From Cochleicola gelatinilyticus (GTDB lineage: Bacteria > Bacteroidota > Bacteroidia > Flavobacteriales > Flavobacteriaceae): 64,000 nucleotides of DNA. Position 1 is the first letter of the stretch. Each line of letters opens with the position of its first letter. The DNA is taken from the NCBI RefSeq assembly GCF_001637325.1, contig NZ_LRXL01000026.1, positions 434,001 through 498,000 of the forward strand, read 5' to 3'. Position numbers and translations under genes: made by a program. Under the pieces are notes generated by a model. That model saw only the letters and a list, made by a program, of their open reading frames with translations. It was not told the origin of the DNA and did no database searches. Of this stretch, positions 25,105-32,732 are shown in pieces.

Positions 25105-26601
25105 ATGAAAATTTACTTTATCATTTTATTATCAATCTTCACGCTTTCTTGCAAGGCTCAAAGTGAAACTGAATATTTATCCAAAGCACAAATCGAAAGG
25201 GATTTAGCAATAGTTGACGACATTCTTCAAAACAAATCTTCTTATCAAGGATTAAACGGATATGACTACAGAGTAGATTTTGAAAATTATTTAATTACTG
25301 TTGTTGACAATAAAATCACCCAATTTGATTTTGGACTGTTCTTATCTAAAACTATTGGGAAAATTGGGGACAGACATTCATTTATAAAAGATTATGATAT
25401 ACGAGATTCACTTTATCTAACACTTGCATTTGCACCATTTAAGGACAAAGTTTTGGTGGTCGATTTTGACAGAGATATTAAAGAATATAAATTTTGGAAT
25501 TCAGAATTTCCATATTTACATTCTATCAATAAAACACCTATCCAAGAAATTCTTCCAAAAATCCATATTGGCGAAATTCTTGCGCCAAAAGATGCTTATG
25601 CGACAAGTGCAATACGAGATTTAAGAGACATAGAAACTATTTTTAGAACACTTAAATTAGAGTTACCAAATCCATTACCAATAACATTATCTGACAATAA
25701 AGGAAATAAAAAAGAAATAAGCGTAAAACTTGTTGATGGTAAAAACAGAGCAACATTATGGGATGAAAGGTTTTTTAAAAATACTTTTCGTGTCAAGGAA
25801 GAACAGTATAACGATATAGATTTTATCAAAAGATTTTTTAGCTTAAAAAATAATGTTGGCTATATCCAAATTGGAGAAATGTTAGAAAAAGAGAGTTGTC
25901 CAATTTTCTTCAATTATCTAAATGAATTTATGACAGAAGCTAAAAAAAGTGATGCTTTAATTATAGATGTCAGAGACAATGGAGGTGGAACTCGTGACTT
26001 AATCCAAGAATTGGCTGGCTATTTTATTCATCCCGATTCTGTATATGTCGTTAATGCAACCAAGCAAAGAGGAAAACTACCTTTAAATAAAGAACTTAAA
26101 GAGAGACTACAAAGTCGTTATCTATTTTCAAGAGATGATTTAGACATTGACGAGCAAAATGCAGTTGACAAGTTTATGCATTCATTTGAGCCAATGTATG
26201 ATTTGAGTAAAGAAAAATTTAGTGAATTTCATTATTATATTCTCAATGGTCATAAAATAACTAAAGGCAAATTTCATTACAATAAACCAATATATATACT
26301 TGCGAATGAAAGGAGTTTTAGTGCTGCTTCTGTTTTAGTTTCTGTATTTAAGAATTTACCAAACATAAAAATAGTTGGTGTAAATACAGATGGTTCAAGT
26401 GGTAACAGCGAAAGATTTGAATTACCAAGTTCAGAATTACGCGGAAAAATAAGCACAATGGTTTCTTTTCAAAAGAACGGTAAAATATTAGATGGAATTG
26501 GAACAGAACCTGACATTAAAATAGAAAGAAGTTTAAAGCAAATTTTCTTAAAAGAAGATTATCAACTGAATAGACTTTTGGAAATAATAGAAGGAGAATA
26601 A
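25105..26601 (+). CDS. S41 family (C-terminal processing type) peptidase lipoprotein
   Basis: An N-terminal lipobox (TLSCKAQ) suggests an SPII lipoprotein of 498 residues. The S41 core is clear: VGYIQIGEML, LIIDVRDNGGGTRD, and ANERSFSAASVLVSVF containing the likely nucleophile serine, then NTDGSSGNSERFELP. No PDZ domain is obvious. Codon use is markedly A/T-rich compared with genes on the left. It opens the accessory region and is followed directly by the left 188-bp inverted repeat. Confidence 0.85.
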   Translation: MKIYFIILLSIFTLSCKAQSETEYLSKAQIERDLAIVDDILQNKSSYQGLNGYDYRVDFENYLITVVDNKITQFDFGLFLSKTIGKIGDRHSFIKDYDIRDSLYLTLAFAPFKDKVLVVDFDRDIKEYKFWNSEFPYLHSINKTPIQEILPKIHIGEILAPKDAYATSAIRDLRDIETIFRTLKLELPNPLPITLSDNKGNKKEISVKLVDGKNRATLWDERFFKNTFRVKEEQYNDIDFIKRFFSLKNNVGYIQIGEMLEKESCPIFFNYLNEFMTEAKKSDALIIDVRDNGGGTRDLIQELAGYFIHPDSVYVVNATKQRGKLPLNKELKERLQSRYLFSRDDLDIDEQNAVDKFMHSFEPMYDLSKEKFSEFHYYILNGHKITKGKFHYNKPIYILANERSFSAASVLVSVFKNLPNIKIVGVNTDGSSGNSERFELPSSELRGKISTMVSFQKNGKILDGIGTEPDIKIERSLKQIFLKEDYQLNRLLEIIEGE

Positions 26602-26615
26602 CTGTACTTAACGGC

Positions 26616-26803
26616 CTTGTATATGGCTCGTAGCGTGCAAATTAGCGATAACTTTTCGGTTAAGTTCGAGCCGAATTTTTTAATTTTCTTATTGCCTTTT
26701 CTTTTCAATAAGCCAAATTAAAAAAATTTGCGGACTTGCAAATATGCCTTAACTTTGAAATAAACAACTGATTAGCTATGAGCTATATACGTTGTTATGC
26801 TTT
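26616..26803 (+). repeat. Left arm of 188-bp inverted repeat (itself quasi-palindromic)
   Basis: This segment is the near-exact reverse complement (about 90% by eye, equal length) of 27706-27893. Each arm also folds on itself: the outer GTATATGGCTCGTAGC pairs with GCTATGAGCTATATAC near the other end, and the centre pairs ATTTTTTAATTT with AAATTAAAAAAAT. Only the TPR lipoprotein gene lies between the arms. Confidence 0.92.
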
Positions 26804-26819
26804 ATTAAAACCAAACTAT

Positions 26820-27704
26820 ATGAAATTCACAATTGTGATCACTTTGACTTTCGTACTTGCTTCCTGCAAAATGAAAAACTCTAAAAACGTATTTACTGAT
26901 CCTATAATGGACAATGCCGAATTAGTTGAAATCTATAAAAATGATCAATCTGATCGAGGCAGGAATAATATGGATAGGAATTTAGTTTTAAAAAGAGATA
27001 GTTTGAGAGAAGTTAGAGTATCTCAACTTTTAGACTCAAATATGGTGAGAACATCACAAGATTATCATCATGCAGCTATGATATTTCAACATGGCAGAGA
27101 TTCTATTGCTTATGGCATGGCTGTTAAATTAATGCGTAAATCTATTGAATTAGACTCTACCGCAGATAAATGGCTTTTAGCAGCGGCAGTAGACAGATTA
27201 TTGTTAAGTAAAGATCAACCTCAAATTTATGGAACTCAATATCAAAATGGCAAACCAATACAACTTGCCAAAATGGACACAAGTAAAGTATCTGATTCTG
27301 AAAGAATAAATTATGGTGTTAGAACTTTACGTCAACAAAGAAAATTTATAAAACAAAGAAATGGCAAACAATTATCTGAACTTTTAGCTCAAGGAAAATC
27401 AATTGAAGAAATCATTGAAATCATAAAATTAGACGATATAGATAAAATCGAGTATAACACTTCAGAATTTGGAATAACCTTTCTTGCCTATGACTTAATG
27501 AACCAAAACAAATATGAAGAGGCTTTAAAAATTTGTAAAGTAAATACAGAATTGTATCCGGAAAGATATAATACATGGGCTTATTATGGAGATTGTCTTT
27601 TGGCTCTTGGCATGAAAGAAAAAGGCATAAATGCTTATAAAAAATCTCTGGAATTAAACCCTGACAACAAAAGTGCTCAAAAAGTTATAAATGAAAACAA
27701 GTAA
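26820..27704 (+). CDS. TPR-containing lipoprotein in inverted-repeat cassette
   Basis: The ATG at 26820 gives MKFTIVITLTFVLASCKMKN, with a clear lipobox (LASC); the upstream ATG at 26778 lies inside the repeat arm and is rejected. The middle resembles DUF6624-type sequence (residues about 50-190, including DYHHAAMIFQHGRDS), and the C-terminal about 70 residues contain two TPR units (YEEALKICKVNTELYPERY, GINAYKKSLELNPDN). Function is unknown. It is the only gene between the 188-bp repeat arms and is AT-rich like the neighbours. Confidence 0.82.
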   Translation: MKFTIVITLTFVLASCKMKNSKNVFTDPIMDNAELVEIYKNDQSDRGRNNMDRNLVLKRDSLREVRVSQLLDSNMVRTSQDYHHAAMIFQHGRDSIAYGMAVKLMRKSIELDSTADKWLLAAAVDRLLLSKDQPQIYGTQYQNGKPIQLAKMDTSKVSDSERINYGVRTLRQQRKFIKQRNGKQLSELLAQGKSIEEIIEIIKLDDIDKIEYNTSEFGITFLAYDLMNQNKYEEALKICKVNTELYPERYNTWAYYGDCLLALGMKEKGINAYKKSLELNPDNKSAQKVINENK

Positions 27705-27705
27705 C

Positions 27706-27893
27706 AAAGCATAACAACGTATATAGCTCACAGCTAATGAGTTAGTTTACCCAAAGTTAAGGCATATTTGCAAGTCCGCCAAATTTTTTAATTTGGCTTA
27801 TTGAAAAGAAAAGGTAATAAGTAAATTAAAAAAATCGGCTCGAACTTAACCGAAAATTAATCGCTAATTTATACGCTACGAGCCATATACAAG
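27706..27893 (+). repeat. Right arm of 188-bp inverted repeat
   Basis: It starts 1 bp after the stop codon of the TPR lipoprotein gene with AAAGCATAACAACGTATATA and ends with CGAGCCATATACAAG, the reverse complement of the left arm's start. Like the left arm it is a long imperfect palindrome, able to form a cruciform or single-strand hairpin. Confidence 0.92.
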
Positions 27894-27956
27894 ACCCTTG
27901 TGCAACAAGTTAAAAAAAACATCAAACTTTAAATAAAAACACGAGTTCATTTTTAT

Positions 27957-27976
27957 ATATCGAGATTTATCAATAT
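27957..27976 (+). promoter_or_regulatory. Operator-like site 1 upstream of ArsR-type gene
   Basis: The 20-bp imperfect palindrome ATATCGAGATTTATCAATAT agrees at 17 of 20 bases with a second site at 28305-28324. It partly overlaps a TAnnTTTG -7 box (TATGTTTG, 27974-27981). Confidence 0.5.
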
Positions 27977-27985
27977 GTTTGCAAT

Positions 27986-28288
27986 ATGAATTTAAAAACA
28001 GCAACTGAAATAGGAAAATGTTTATCAAACCAAACAAGGTTTCAAATTTTAGAATGGCTGAAAGAACCAGAAAAACATTTTCCACCACACGAGACGCTAA
28101 AACATTTTAATGATGGAGTTTGCGTTACCTATATTCAAGAAAAAGCAGGATTATCACAATCAACAATTTCAACATATTTAACAAATATGGAAAAATGCGG
28201 ACTTTTAATATCAACAAGACACGGTAAATGGTCTTACTTAAAAAGAAATGAAAAGACAATTAAGGAGTTTACAGATTTTCTAACATAA
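27986..28288 (+). CDS. ArsR-type winged-helix transcriptional regulator
   Basis: The 100-residue protein has the ArsR pattern: helix ATEIGKCLSNQTRFQILEWLK, the recognition helix region LSQSTISTYLTNMEKCGLL and the wing STRHGKWSYLK. The extra segment FPPHETLKHFNDGVCVTYI between the helices is seen in a helix-turn-helix subgroup often paired with SDR or efflux genes. Two cysteines (C127-type positions) are too few to claim metal sensing. Probable targets are itself and the two following genes, because matching operator-like sites precede both this gene and the next. Confidence 0.82.
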   Translation: MNLKTATEIGKCLSNQTRFQILEWLKEPEKHFPPHETLKHFNDGVCVTYIQEKAGLSQSTISTYLTNMEKCGLLISTRHGKWSYLKRNEKTIKEFTDFLT

Positions 28289-28304
28289 AAAAATTTGATT
28301 ATTC

Positions 28305-28324
28305 ATATCGACATTTCGCAATAT
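28305..28324 (+). promoter_or_regulatory. Operator-like site 2 upstream of the CBU_0592-like/SDR pair
   Basis: ATATCGACATTTCGCAATAT repeats the site at 27957-27976 with three differences. It lies 8 bp before the ATG at 28333. Confidence 0.5.
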
Positions 28325-28332
28325 AACAAACT

Positions 28333-28602
28333 ATGAAATTATTATTTGACATATTAGGTTGGTCAGGTTCAGGCTTAATAATCCTTGCCTATGCCCTAAC
28401 CCTTATTGAAAACAAAAAGTATTTAGATTATGGCAAGTACTTAAACTTTCTCGGAGGTCTTTTAATAGCCATAAATTGTTATTACTACAATGCTATTCCA
28501 CCTTTTGTAACTAATTTACTTTGGAGCGTCATTGCAACTTTAACAATATATAAGTCAAGAAATAAAAAAGAGAAATGTAATAAAACTAAATGTTTAACTT
28601 AA
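28333..28602 (+). CDS. Small integral membrane protein, CBU_0592-like
   Basis: The 89-residue protein has three hydrophobic helices (LGWSGSGLIILAYALTL, YLNFLGGLLIAINCYYY, FVTNLLWSVIATLTIY) and the pattern of the CBU_0592 group of short membrane proteins, of unknown function. It ends with a lysine/cysteine-rich tail. It lies between the regulator and the SDR gene on the same strand and ends 11 bp before the SDR start. Confidence 0.72.
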   Translation: MKLLFDILGWSGSGLIILAYALTLIENKKYLDYGKYLNFLGGLLIAINCYYYNAIPPFVTNLLWSVIATLTIYKSRNKKEKCNKTKCLT

Positions 28603-28613
28603 ATATTAAAACA

Positions 28614-29216
28614 ATGAAAATTTTAATAATTGGAGGAAACGGAACAATAGGAAAAACTGTTGTTTCACATTTTAAACAAAAAAACGAAATTTTAATCGCT
28701 GGACGAACCAATGGAGACGTGACTGTTGACATTGCTGATAGTAGTTCGATAAAGTCAATGTTTGAAAAGATAGAAAAAGTAGACGCTATAATTTGTATCG
28801 CTGGAGAAGCAAAATGGGACGATTTCAATAAACTTTCTGAAGACGATTATTATATAGGACTGAAAAGTAAACTTATGGGACAAGTTAATCTTGTACGCAT
28901 TGGACAGAATTATTTATACCCAAATGGTTCAATTACTTTATCCACAGGAATTTTGGCAGACGACCCAGTTGTAAAAACTACAAGTGCTGCAATGGTAAAT
29001 GGTGCAATACATAGTTTCGTAAAAGCGGTTGCACTTGAAATTGAAAACGGAATTAGAGTAAATGTTGTTTCTTCAGGAATGGTAGAAGATGCTTACGAAA
29101 AGTATAAAGACTATTTTCCTGGACATAACCCGATACCAATGAAAAAAGTAATTAACGGGTATGTAAGAAGTGTAAACGGAAAAGGAAATGGCGAAATAAT
29201 TAGAATTTACGACTAA
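28614..29216 (+). CDS. Atypical short-chain dehydrogenase/reductase
   Basis: The ATG at 28614 gives MKILIIGGNGTIGKTVV, a Rossmann start with GGxGxIG; an earlier non-ATG start at 28590 is unlikely. The 200-residue protein has ICIAGEAKW (the NAG-like segment) and the serine segment SITLSTGILADDPV. The usual YxxxK pair is missing: the place where it should lie reads SAAMVNGAIHSF. A known group of about 200-residue SDRs shares this loss, so it may bind a nucleotide without normal dehydrogenase activity. It is likely controlled by the ArsR-type protein. Confidence 0.82.
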   Translation: MKILIIGGNGTIGKTVVSHFKQKNEILIAGRTNGDVTVDIADSSSIKSMFEKIEKVDAIICIAGEAKWDDFNKLSEDDYYIGLKSKLMGQVNLVRIGQNYLYPNGSITLSTGILADDPVVKTTSAAMVNGAIHSFVKAVALEIENGIRVNVVSSGMVEDAYEKYKDYFPGHNPIPMKKVINGYVRSVNGKGNGEIIRIYD

Positions 29217-29278
29217 AAAAAAGCCAGTTGCAAACTACCTGTATAAAACATAGCTATTACAGGCTTTCCGAGAGGTTT

Positions 29279-29347
29279 TTGTATATTTACAAAGTACGCC
29301 AAATTTTTTATTTAGTTATATTTAGAAAAGAAAAATAAAATTCGGCT
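29279..29347 (+). repeat. Degenerate copy of the inverted-repeat core
   Basis: The stretch from GTATATTTACAAAGTACGCC to TAAAATTCGGCT follows the central part of the right arm at 27767-27841 (ATATTTGCAAGTCCGCC... to ATCGGCT) with several gaps. It lies after the SDR gene, as the arm lies after the TPR gene. Confidence 0.6.
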
Positions 29348-29433
29348 TCTGTTCATCCTAAAAGTAACATCCTATTTTCAGCGCCACTTTTTATAAACCT
29401 AGTCGTTAACTATAAGCTAAGGAACTTAGAAAT

Positions 29434-29547
29434 ATGAAGAAACACAATCTAATTTTAGTTTTAGCGACAATTAATTGTTCAGAGATCAACATTGGCAGAA
29501 ATACGTTGGTTAAAAGTAAGAGATTACAATCTGAAAAAATAGTCTAG
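29434..29547 (+). CDS. 37-residue ORF with lipoprotein-like start, possible remnant
   Basis: An ATG-initiated ORF reads MKKHNLILVLATINCSEI and stops at 29547. The start looks like an SPII signal peptide (LATINC), but almost nothing follows it, so it may be the remnant of a truncated lipoprotein gene. It lies in the otherwise gene-free 29217-29574 stretch, together with the degenerate repeat core. Low confidence that it is expressed. Confidence 0.3.
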   Translation: MKKHNLILVLATINCSEINIGRNTLVKSKRLQSEKIV

Positions 29548-29574
29548 AAAAATTCAATCAAAAATAAGTCTTAT

Positions 29575-29973
29575 ATGAAACAACAAATCACTACGTTTTT
29601 TACATTTCAAAAGAACAATGCAGAACAAGCGATGAACTTTTATGTTGAATTATTCGATAATTCTAAGATTATCAATGTACAACGATGGGGAAAAGATGGA
29701 CCTGTTGAAGAAGGAAAAATTATGCGTGCCACATTTAAATTAAACGGAGATTTATTTATGTGTAGTGACAGCCCTCCAGTTCACGATTGGGACTTCACAC
29801 CGGCAGTTTCCAGCTATATTGAATGTGAAAATGAAAGTGAGCTTATAAACCTCTTTGAAAAACTCTCCGAAAACGGAAAAATAATGATGCCATTAGATAA
29901 TTATGGTTTTAGTCAAAAGTTTGGGTTTGTAGAAGACAGGTTTGGAGTTTCGTGGCAATTGAACTTACAATAA
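29575..29973 (+). CDS. VOC superfamily protein (PhnB/YdcZ-like)
   Basis: The 132-residue protein begins MKQQITTFFTFQKNNAEQAMNFYVELF and ends FGFVEDRFGVSWQLNL, the paired beta-alpha-beta-beta-beta signature of the '3-demethylubiquinone methyltransferase-like' VOC group. These small enzymes or binding proteins hold a metal or a small molecule; no substrate can be named. It is the last gene of the accessory region. Confidence 0.88.
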   Translation: MKQQITTFFTFQKNNAEQAMNFYVELFDNSKIINVQRWGKDGPVEEGKIMRATFKLNGDLFMCSDSPPVHDWDFTPAVSSYIECENESELINLFEKLSENGKIMMPLDNYGFSQKFGFVEDRFGVSWQLNLQ

Positions 29974-30178
29974 ATATAGGGAGATTGAAGTTTTAAGCCA
30001 AACGCGAATGCATTCGTAAACGATGTACGCAATATAAATGGCAACAAGCTAAAGTGGTAAATTACGCCTTACTTTCAACGATTTATACAATAAAACGAGT
30101 TCAAGATGTCATCAAGAACGTGCGATAGCATGCATCCCAATTAATTTTTTATCTTTAACCATCCTTAATCATGCCCTT

Positions 30179-31069
30179 ATGAAAACCCTACACGCAGTTT
30201 TTATTCTTGTATTTCTTAGTGCTTCTTCATTAGTTTCAGCACAACAACAATACACAGTCGACGGACAAACGTATGTGCTGAAAACAGAAGTTGAAGGTCC
30301 ACTCACATTATTATGGAATACCATCGACGGAGAATACCGCTATTTTTCTAAAAAAGGAACTACTATTGCGGAATTAAAGAATACCCGTTTAAATGGAACC
30401 TATCAGGAAGAATACAAAGACGTACTGGCAACGCACGCTGATGATGTTGCCATAAGTTTTGCCGACACCAATCTCACACTATCCAGCTTGTCCGATTTTT
30501 TTGTGGCATATAACAAAAGAAAAGACCCAGAATATACATTCGACAAACCCGATATAAAACTAGACTTCCGCCTAGGAGGCTTTTTTGGTATTACCAACAA
30601 TCCGTATGTTTCCAATCCAGAAAATACTACCACTCCTTCATTCGGGGTGGATCTCGAAATTATTGATGAAGTTCGATTGCGTAGACATGCCGCATTACTT
30701 CGATTTAAACAAACGTTAAGCACATCAGACTACAGTTATTCCTCTTCTCAATTATCACTAAACTATCGCTTTAAGTTTATAAAAACAGAACGTATCGATG
30801 TCTTTTTAAATACGAAGATCGTAGCGTACACTTATTCTTCTAATGAAGTAGAATTTGTAACCACCGGACCAGCAGACGAACCTATTTTAAATACCGTTGA
30901 GGAAACGGGAGGAAGTTTTCAAGCACCTGGAGCCTTCGGAATTGGCGCCGATGTAGCACTAGGAAATGGTTATCTTACGTTTTCATATAACGATATTGTC
31001 GCTATTGGTGTGGACGGAAATGGAGAAACTCCACTCGATTTTACCTTGGGCTATAAATTCAATCTATAA
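30179..31069 (+). CDS. Outer-membrane beta-barrel-like protein
   Basis: A signal peptide (about residues 1-22, ending VSA-QQ) precedes an N-terminal domain with repeated short strands (about 23-115) and, from about 125, alternating strands with aromatic ends (DFRLGGFFGI, LSLNYRFKFI) to a final LDFTLGYKFNL. The terminal aromatic/leucine pattern fits an outer-membrane barrel. I do not recognise a named family. It ends 6 bases inside the convergent lipoprotein gene's end. Confidence 0.7.
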   Translation: MKTLHAVFILVFLSASSLVSAQQQYTVDGQTYVLKTEVEGPLTLLWNTIDGEYRYFSKKGTTIAELKNTRLNGTYQEEYKDVLATHADDVAISFADTNLTLSSLSDFFVAYNKRKDPEYTFDKPDIKLDFRLGGFFGITNNPYVSNPENTTTPSFGVDLEIIDEVRLRRHAALLRFKQTLSTSDYSYSSSQLSLNYRFKFIKTERIDVFLNTKIVAYTYSSNEVEFVTTGPADEPILNTVEETGGSFQAPGAFGIGADVALGNGYLTFSYNDIVAIGVDGNGETPLDFTLGYKFNL

Positions 31070-31549
31070 ACTTTCCGTAGTAATAATAATAGGTAGGGTA
31101 AATTCGGTTTGCACTGGAACTCCTCTTTTGTGAGCGGGCTCCATAGGTTGCAAAGTATCAATACCCTCGTAGATCCATTGCCGCAATAATGGAAATTCTT
31201 TCTGAATCACACTATCGATCTTCAAACTGGTAATTTGAATTTTTCCTGTTTTGTTAATTGAAAAAGACAATTGCACCGTATCACTCACATCATTCCATGC
31301 ATGTATGTCATGTTTTGTAAACGACTGAAGCAAATGTGCCGATAACGTACGTTCAAAACAGGATTTCTGTGATTCCTTCTCGGTAGTCGACTCACAGGGC
31401 TTAAAAACTGGATATTGATCAATATCTTTCCAGTCGATCGCCTTTACCTCTTCTTCATAAAAAGTTTCCGTCGAAATTTTTTCCGTATCAAAGAACTGAC
31501 AAGAAGTTGCCAGTACTAAAATAAGTACAAGAATATACGGATGTTTCAT
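31064..31549 (-). CDS. Lipoprotein with TonB C-terminal-like domain
   Basis: The lipobox LVLATSC marks an SPII lipoprotein. The C-terminal half (about 85-160) follows the TonB-C pattern: VSDTVQLSFSINKTGKI, a helix FPLLRQWIYEGIDTL, then PMEPAHKRGVPVQTEFTLPI. It resembles the C-terminal domain of the M56 protein encoded 1.2 kb upstream on the same strand. It follows the TPR gene after 40 bp and may be part of the same transcript. Its partner is unknown. Confidence 0.75.
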   Translation of the reverse strand: MKHPYILVLILVLATSCQFFDTEKISTETFYEEEVKAIDWKDIDQYPVFKPCESTTEKESQKSCFERTLSAHLLQSFTKHDIHAWNDVSDTVQLSFSINKTGKIQITSLKIDSVIQKEFPLLRQWIYEGIDTLQPMEPAHKRGVPVQTEFTLPIIITTESL

Positions 31550-31589
31550 TTCAGAAATTATACGTTCGAATGTACAAATTTACTGAAAC

Positions 31590-32732
31590 TTAATTCTTTG
31601 TAAAGTGAAGTTCCTTTTTTAAATCGCTCGCACGTTGTTTTGCCAACTCCCGGTATCTCCCTGTTTCTCCGAACCTAGTAAGATACTTCTCGTAATACGT
31701 AAGCACGGTATTTTTATCCTCAAAGTAGTTGTCTGCCGCTACAGAAAGTAAATACATAGCAGCTTCATTATCAGGATTTTCACGCAGAGCTAACTGTAGC
31801 GTTTCTAGTTCTTTTTTGTAGTTTTTACTTCGCTTAAAAACCGCAGAAAGCTTTACATATTCAGCATCTAAAGGCAGGTCTTTTAGCGCAATCGAAAGTT
31901 CTATATGCCGTTGTGCTTTTTCGAGATAGTGCAATGCTAAAAAATAGGTGCCAATTTCATAATGCCACTTTGCATTCTTATCATCGTAGGTATTGATTAG
32001 AAGGGTGTATTGATCGATGGCCTTTTCAAACTGATTCGTGTGCGCATAACTTTTCCCCAATAATTCGTGTAATTGTGCAGTGCTTTGCTCTAAGGAAAGT
32101 AAGTTTTCAAAAGCAACGATCGCATCGTGGTAAGCATCTGTATAAAACCGTTGCAATGCCTGTAAGGTGAGAAAACGTACATTTAACGAGTCTGCTGAAA
32201 GTCCTTTGGAAATATACGGCTCAGCCTTATCGAAATTTCGCTTTTCAATGTAGTAGCGGGCGAGCTTGTAATTCGCATGTAAATGATCGGGATCTAACTG
32301 AAGCGTTTTCAGAAAAAAATCTGCTGCCATTGTATCTTTCTGTTTCTCCCGCAAAACACCCCGCTGATAACTAAAATTCGGATTTCCGGGTTGTGTTTCA
32401 GAAAGAATATTATAAAGACTGTCTGCTTTCATAACGTTTCCAGAAGCACCTAACAGTCGGGCATATTGGTATTTCGTTACTGTGGTATGATTGTTTTCAG
32501 CGCTGATTTTTTCATAATAAGAAAGTGCTTTTGAAACATTTCCGATTGCTTCGTATGCTTTCGCCAATTGAAAGGTTGCTGCTTCGGAAGGGCTTACTTT
32601 TTCATAATAGGCAATCGCTTTCGTGTAATCCCCTAACTGAAACAAACTATCGCCAACAGCTAAAGCCGAAGCGGGTTGCGCTTCGACTTTAAAGAAAATG
32701 AGTATTAGACTGAATGCCAGAAATTTATTCAT
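31590..32732 (-). CDS. Secreted TPR-repeat protein
   Basis: A signal peptide (MNKFLAFSLILIFFKVEAQ) is followed by about nine tetratricopeptide repeats through residue 370, for example DYTKAIAYYEKVSPS, QFEKAIDQYTLLINTYD and NYKKELETLQLALRENPD. It likely acts as a periplasmic scaffold. Its start overlaps the end of the M56 gene by 8 bp, so it belongs to the BlaI-M56 operon and may carry out or tune the response. The role is inferred. Confidence 0.88.
   Translation of the reverse strand: MNKFLAFSLILIFFKVEAQPASALAVGDSLFQLGDYTKAIAYYEKVSPSEAATFQLAKAYEAIGNVSKALSYYEKISAENNHTTVTKYQYARLLGASGNVMKADSLYNILSETQPGNPNFSYQRGVLREKQKDTMAADFFLKTLQLDPDHLHANYKLARYYIEKRNFDKAEPYISKGLSADSLNVRFLTLQALQRFYTDAYHDAIVAFENLLSLEQSTAQLHELLGKSYAHTNQFEKAIDQYTLLINTYDDKNAKWHYEIGTYFLALHYLEKAQRHIELSIALKDLPLDAEYVKLSAVFKRSKNYKKELETLQLALRENPDNEAAMYLLSVAADNYFEDKNTVLTYYEKYLTRFGETGRYRELAKQRASDLKKELHFTKN

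Noticed and set aside
26778-26819. Upstream ATG of the TPR lipoprotein
   Set aside because: It lies in the inverted-repeat arm and would place 14 residues before the lipoprotein signal peptide.
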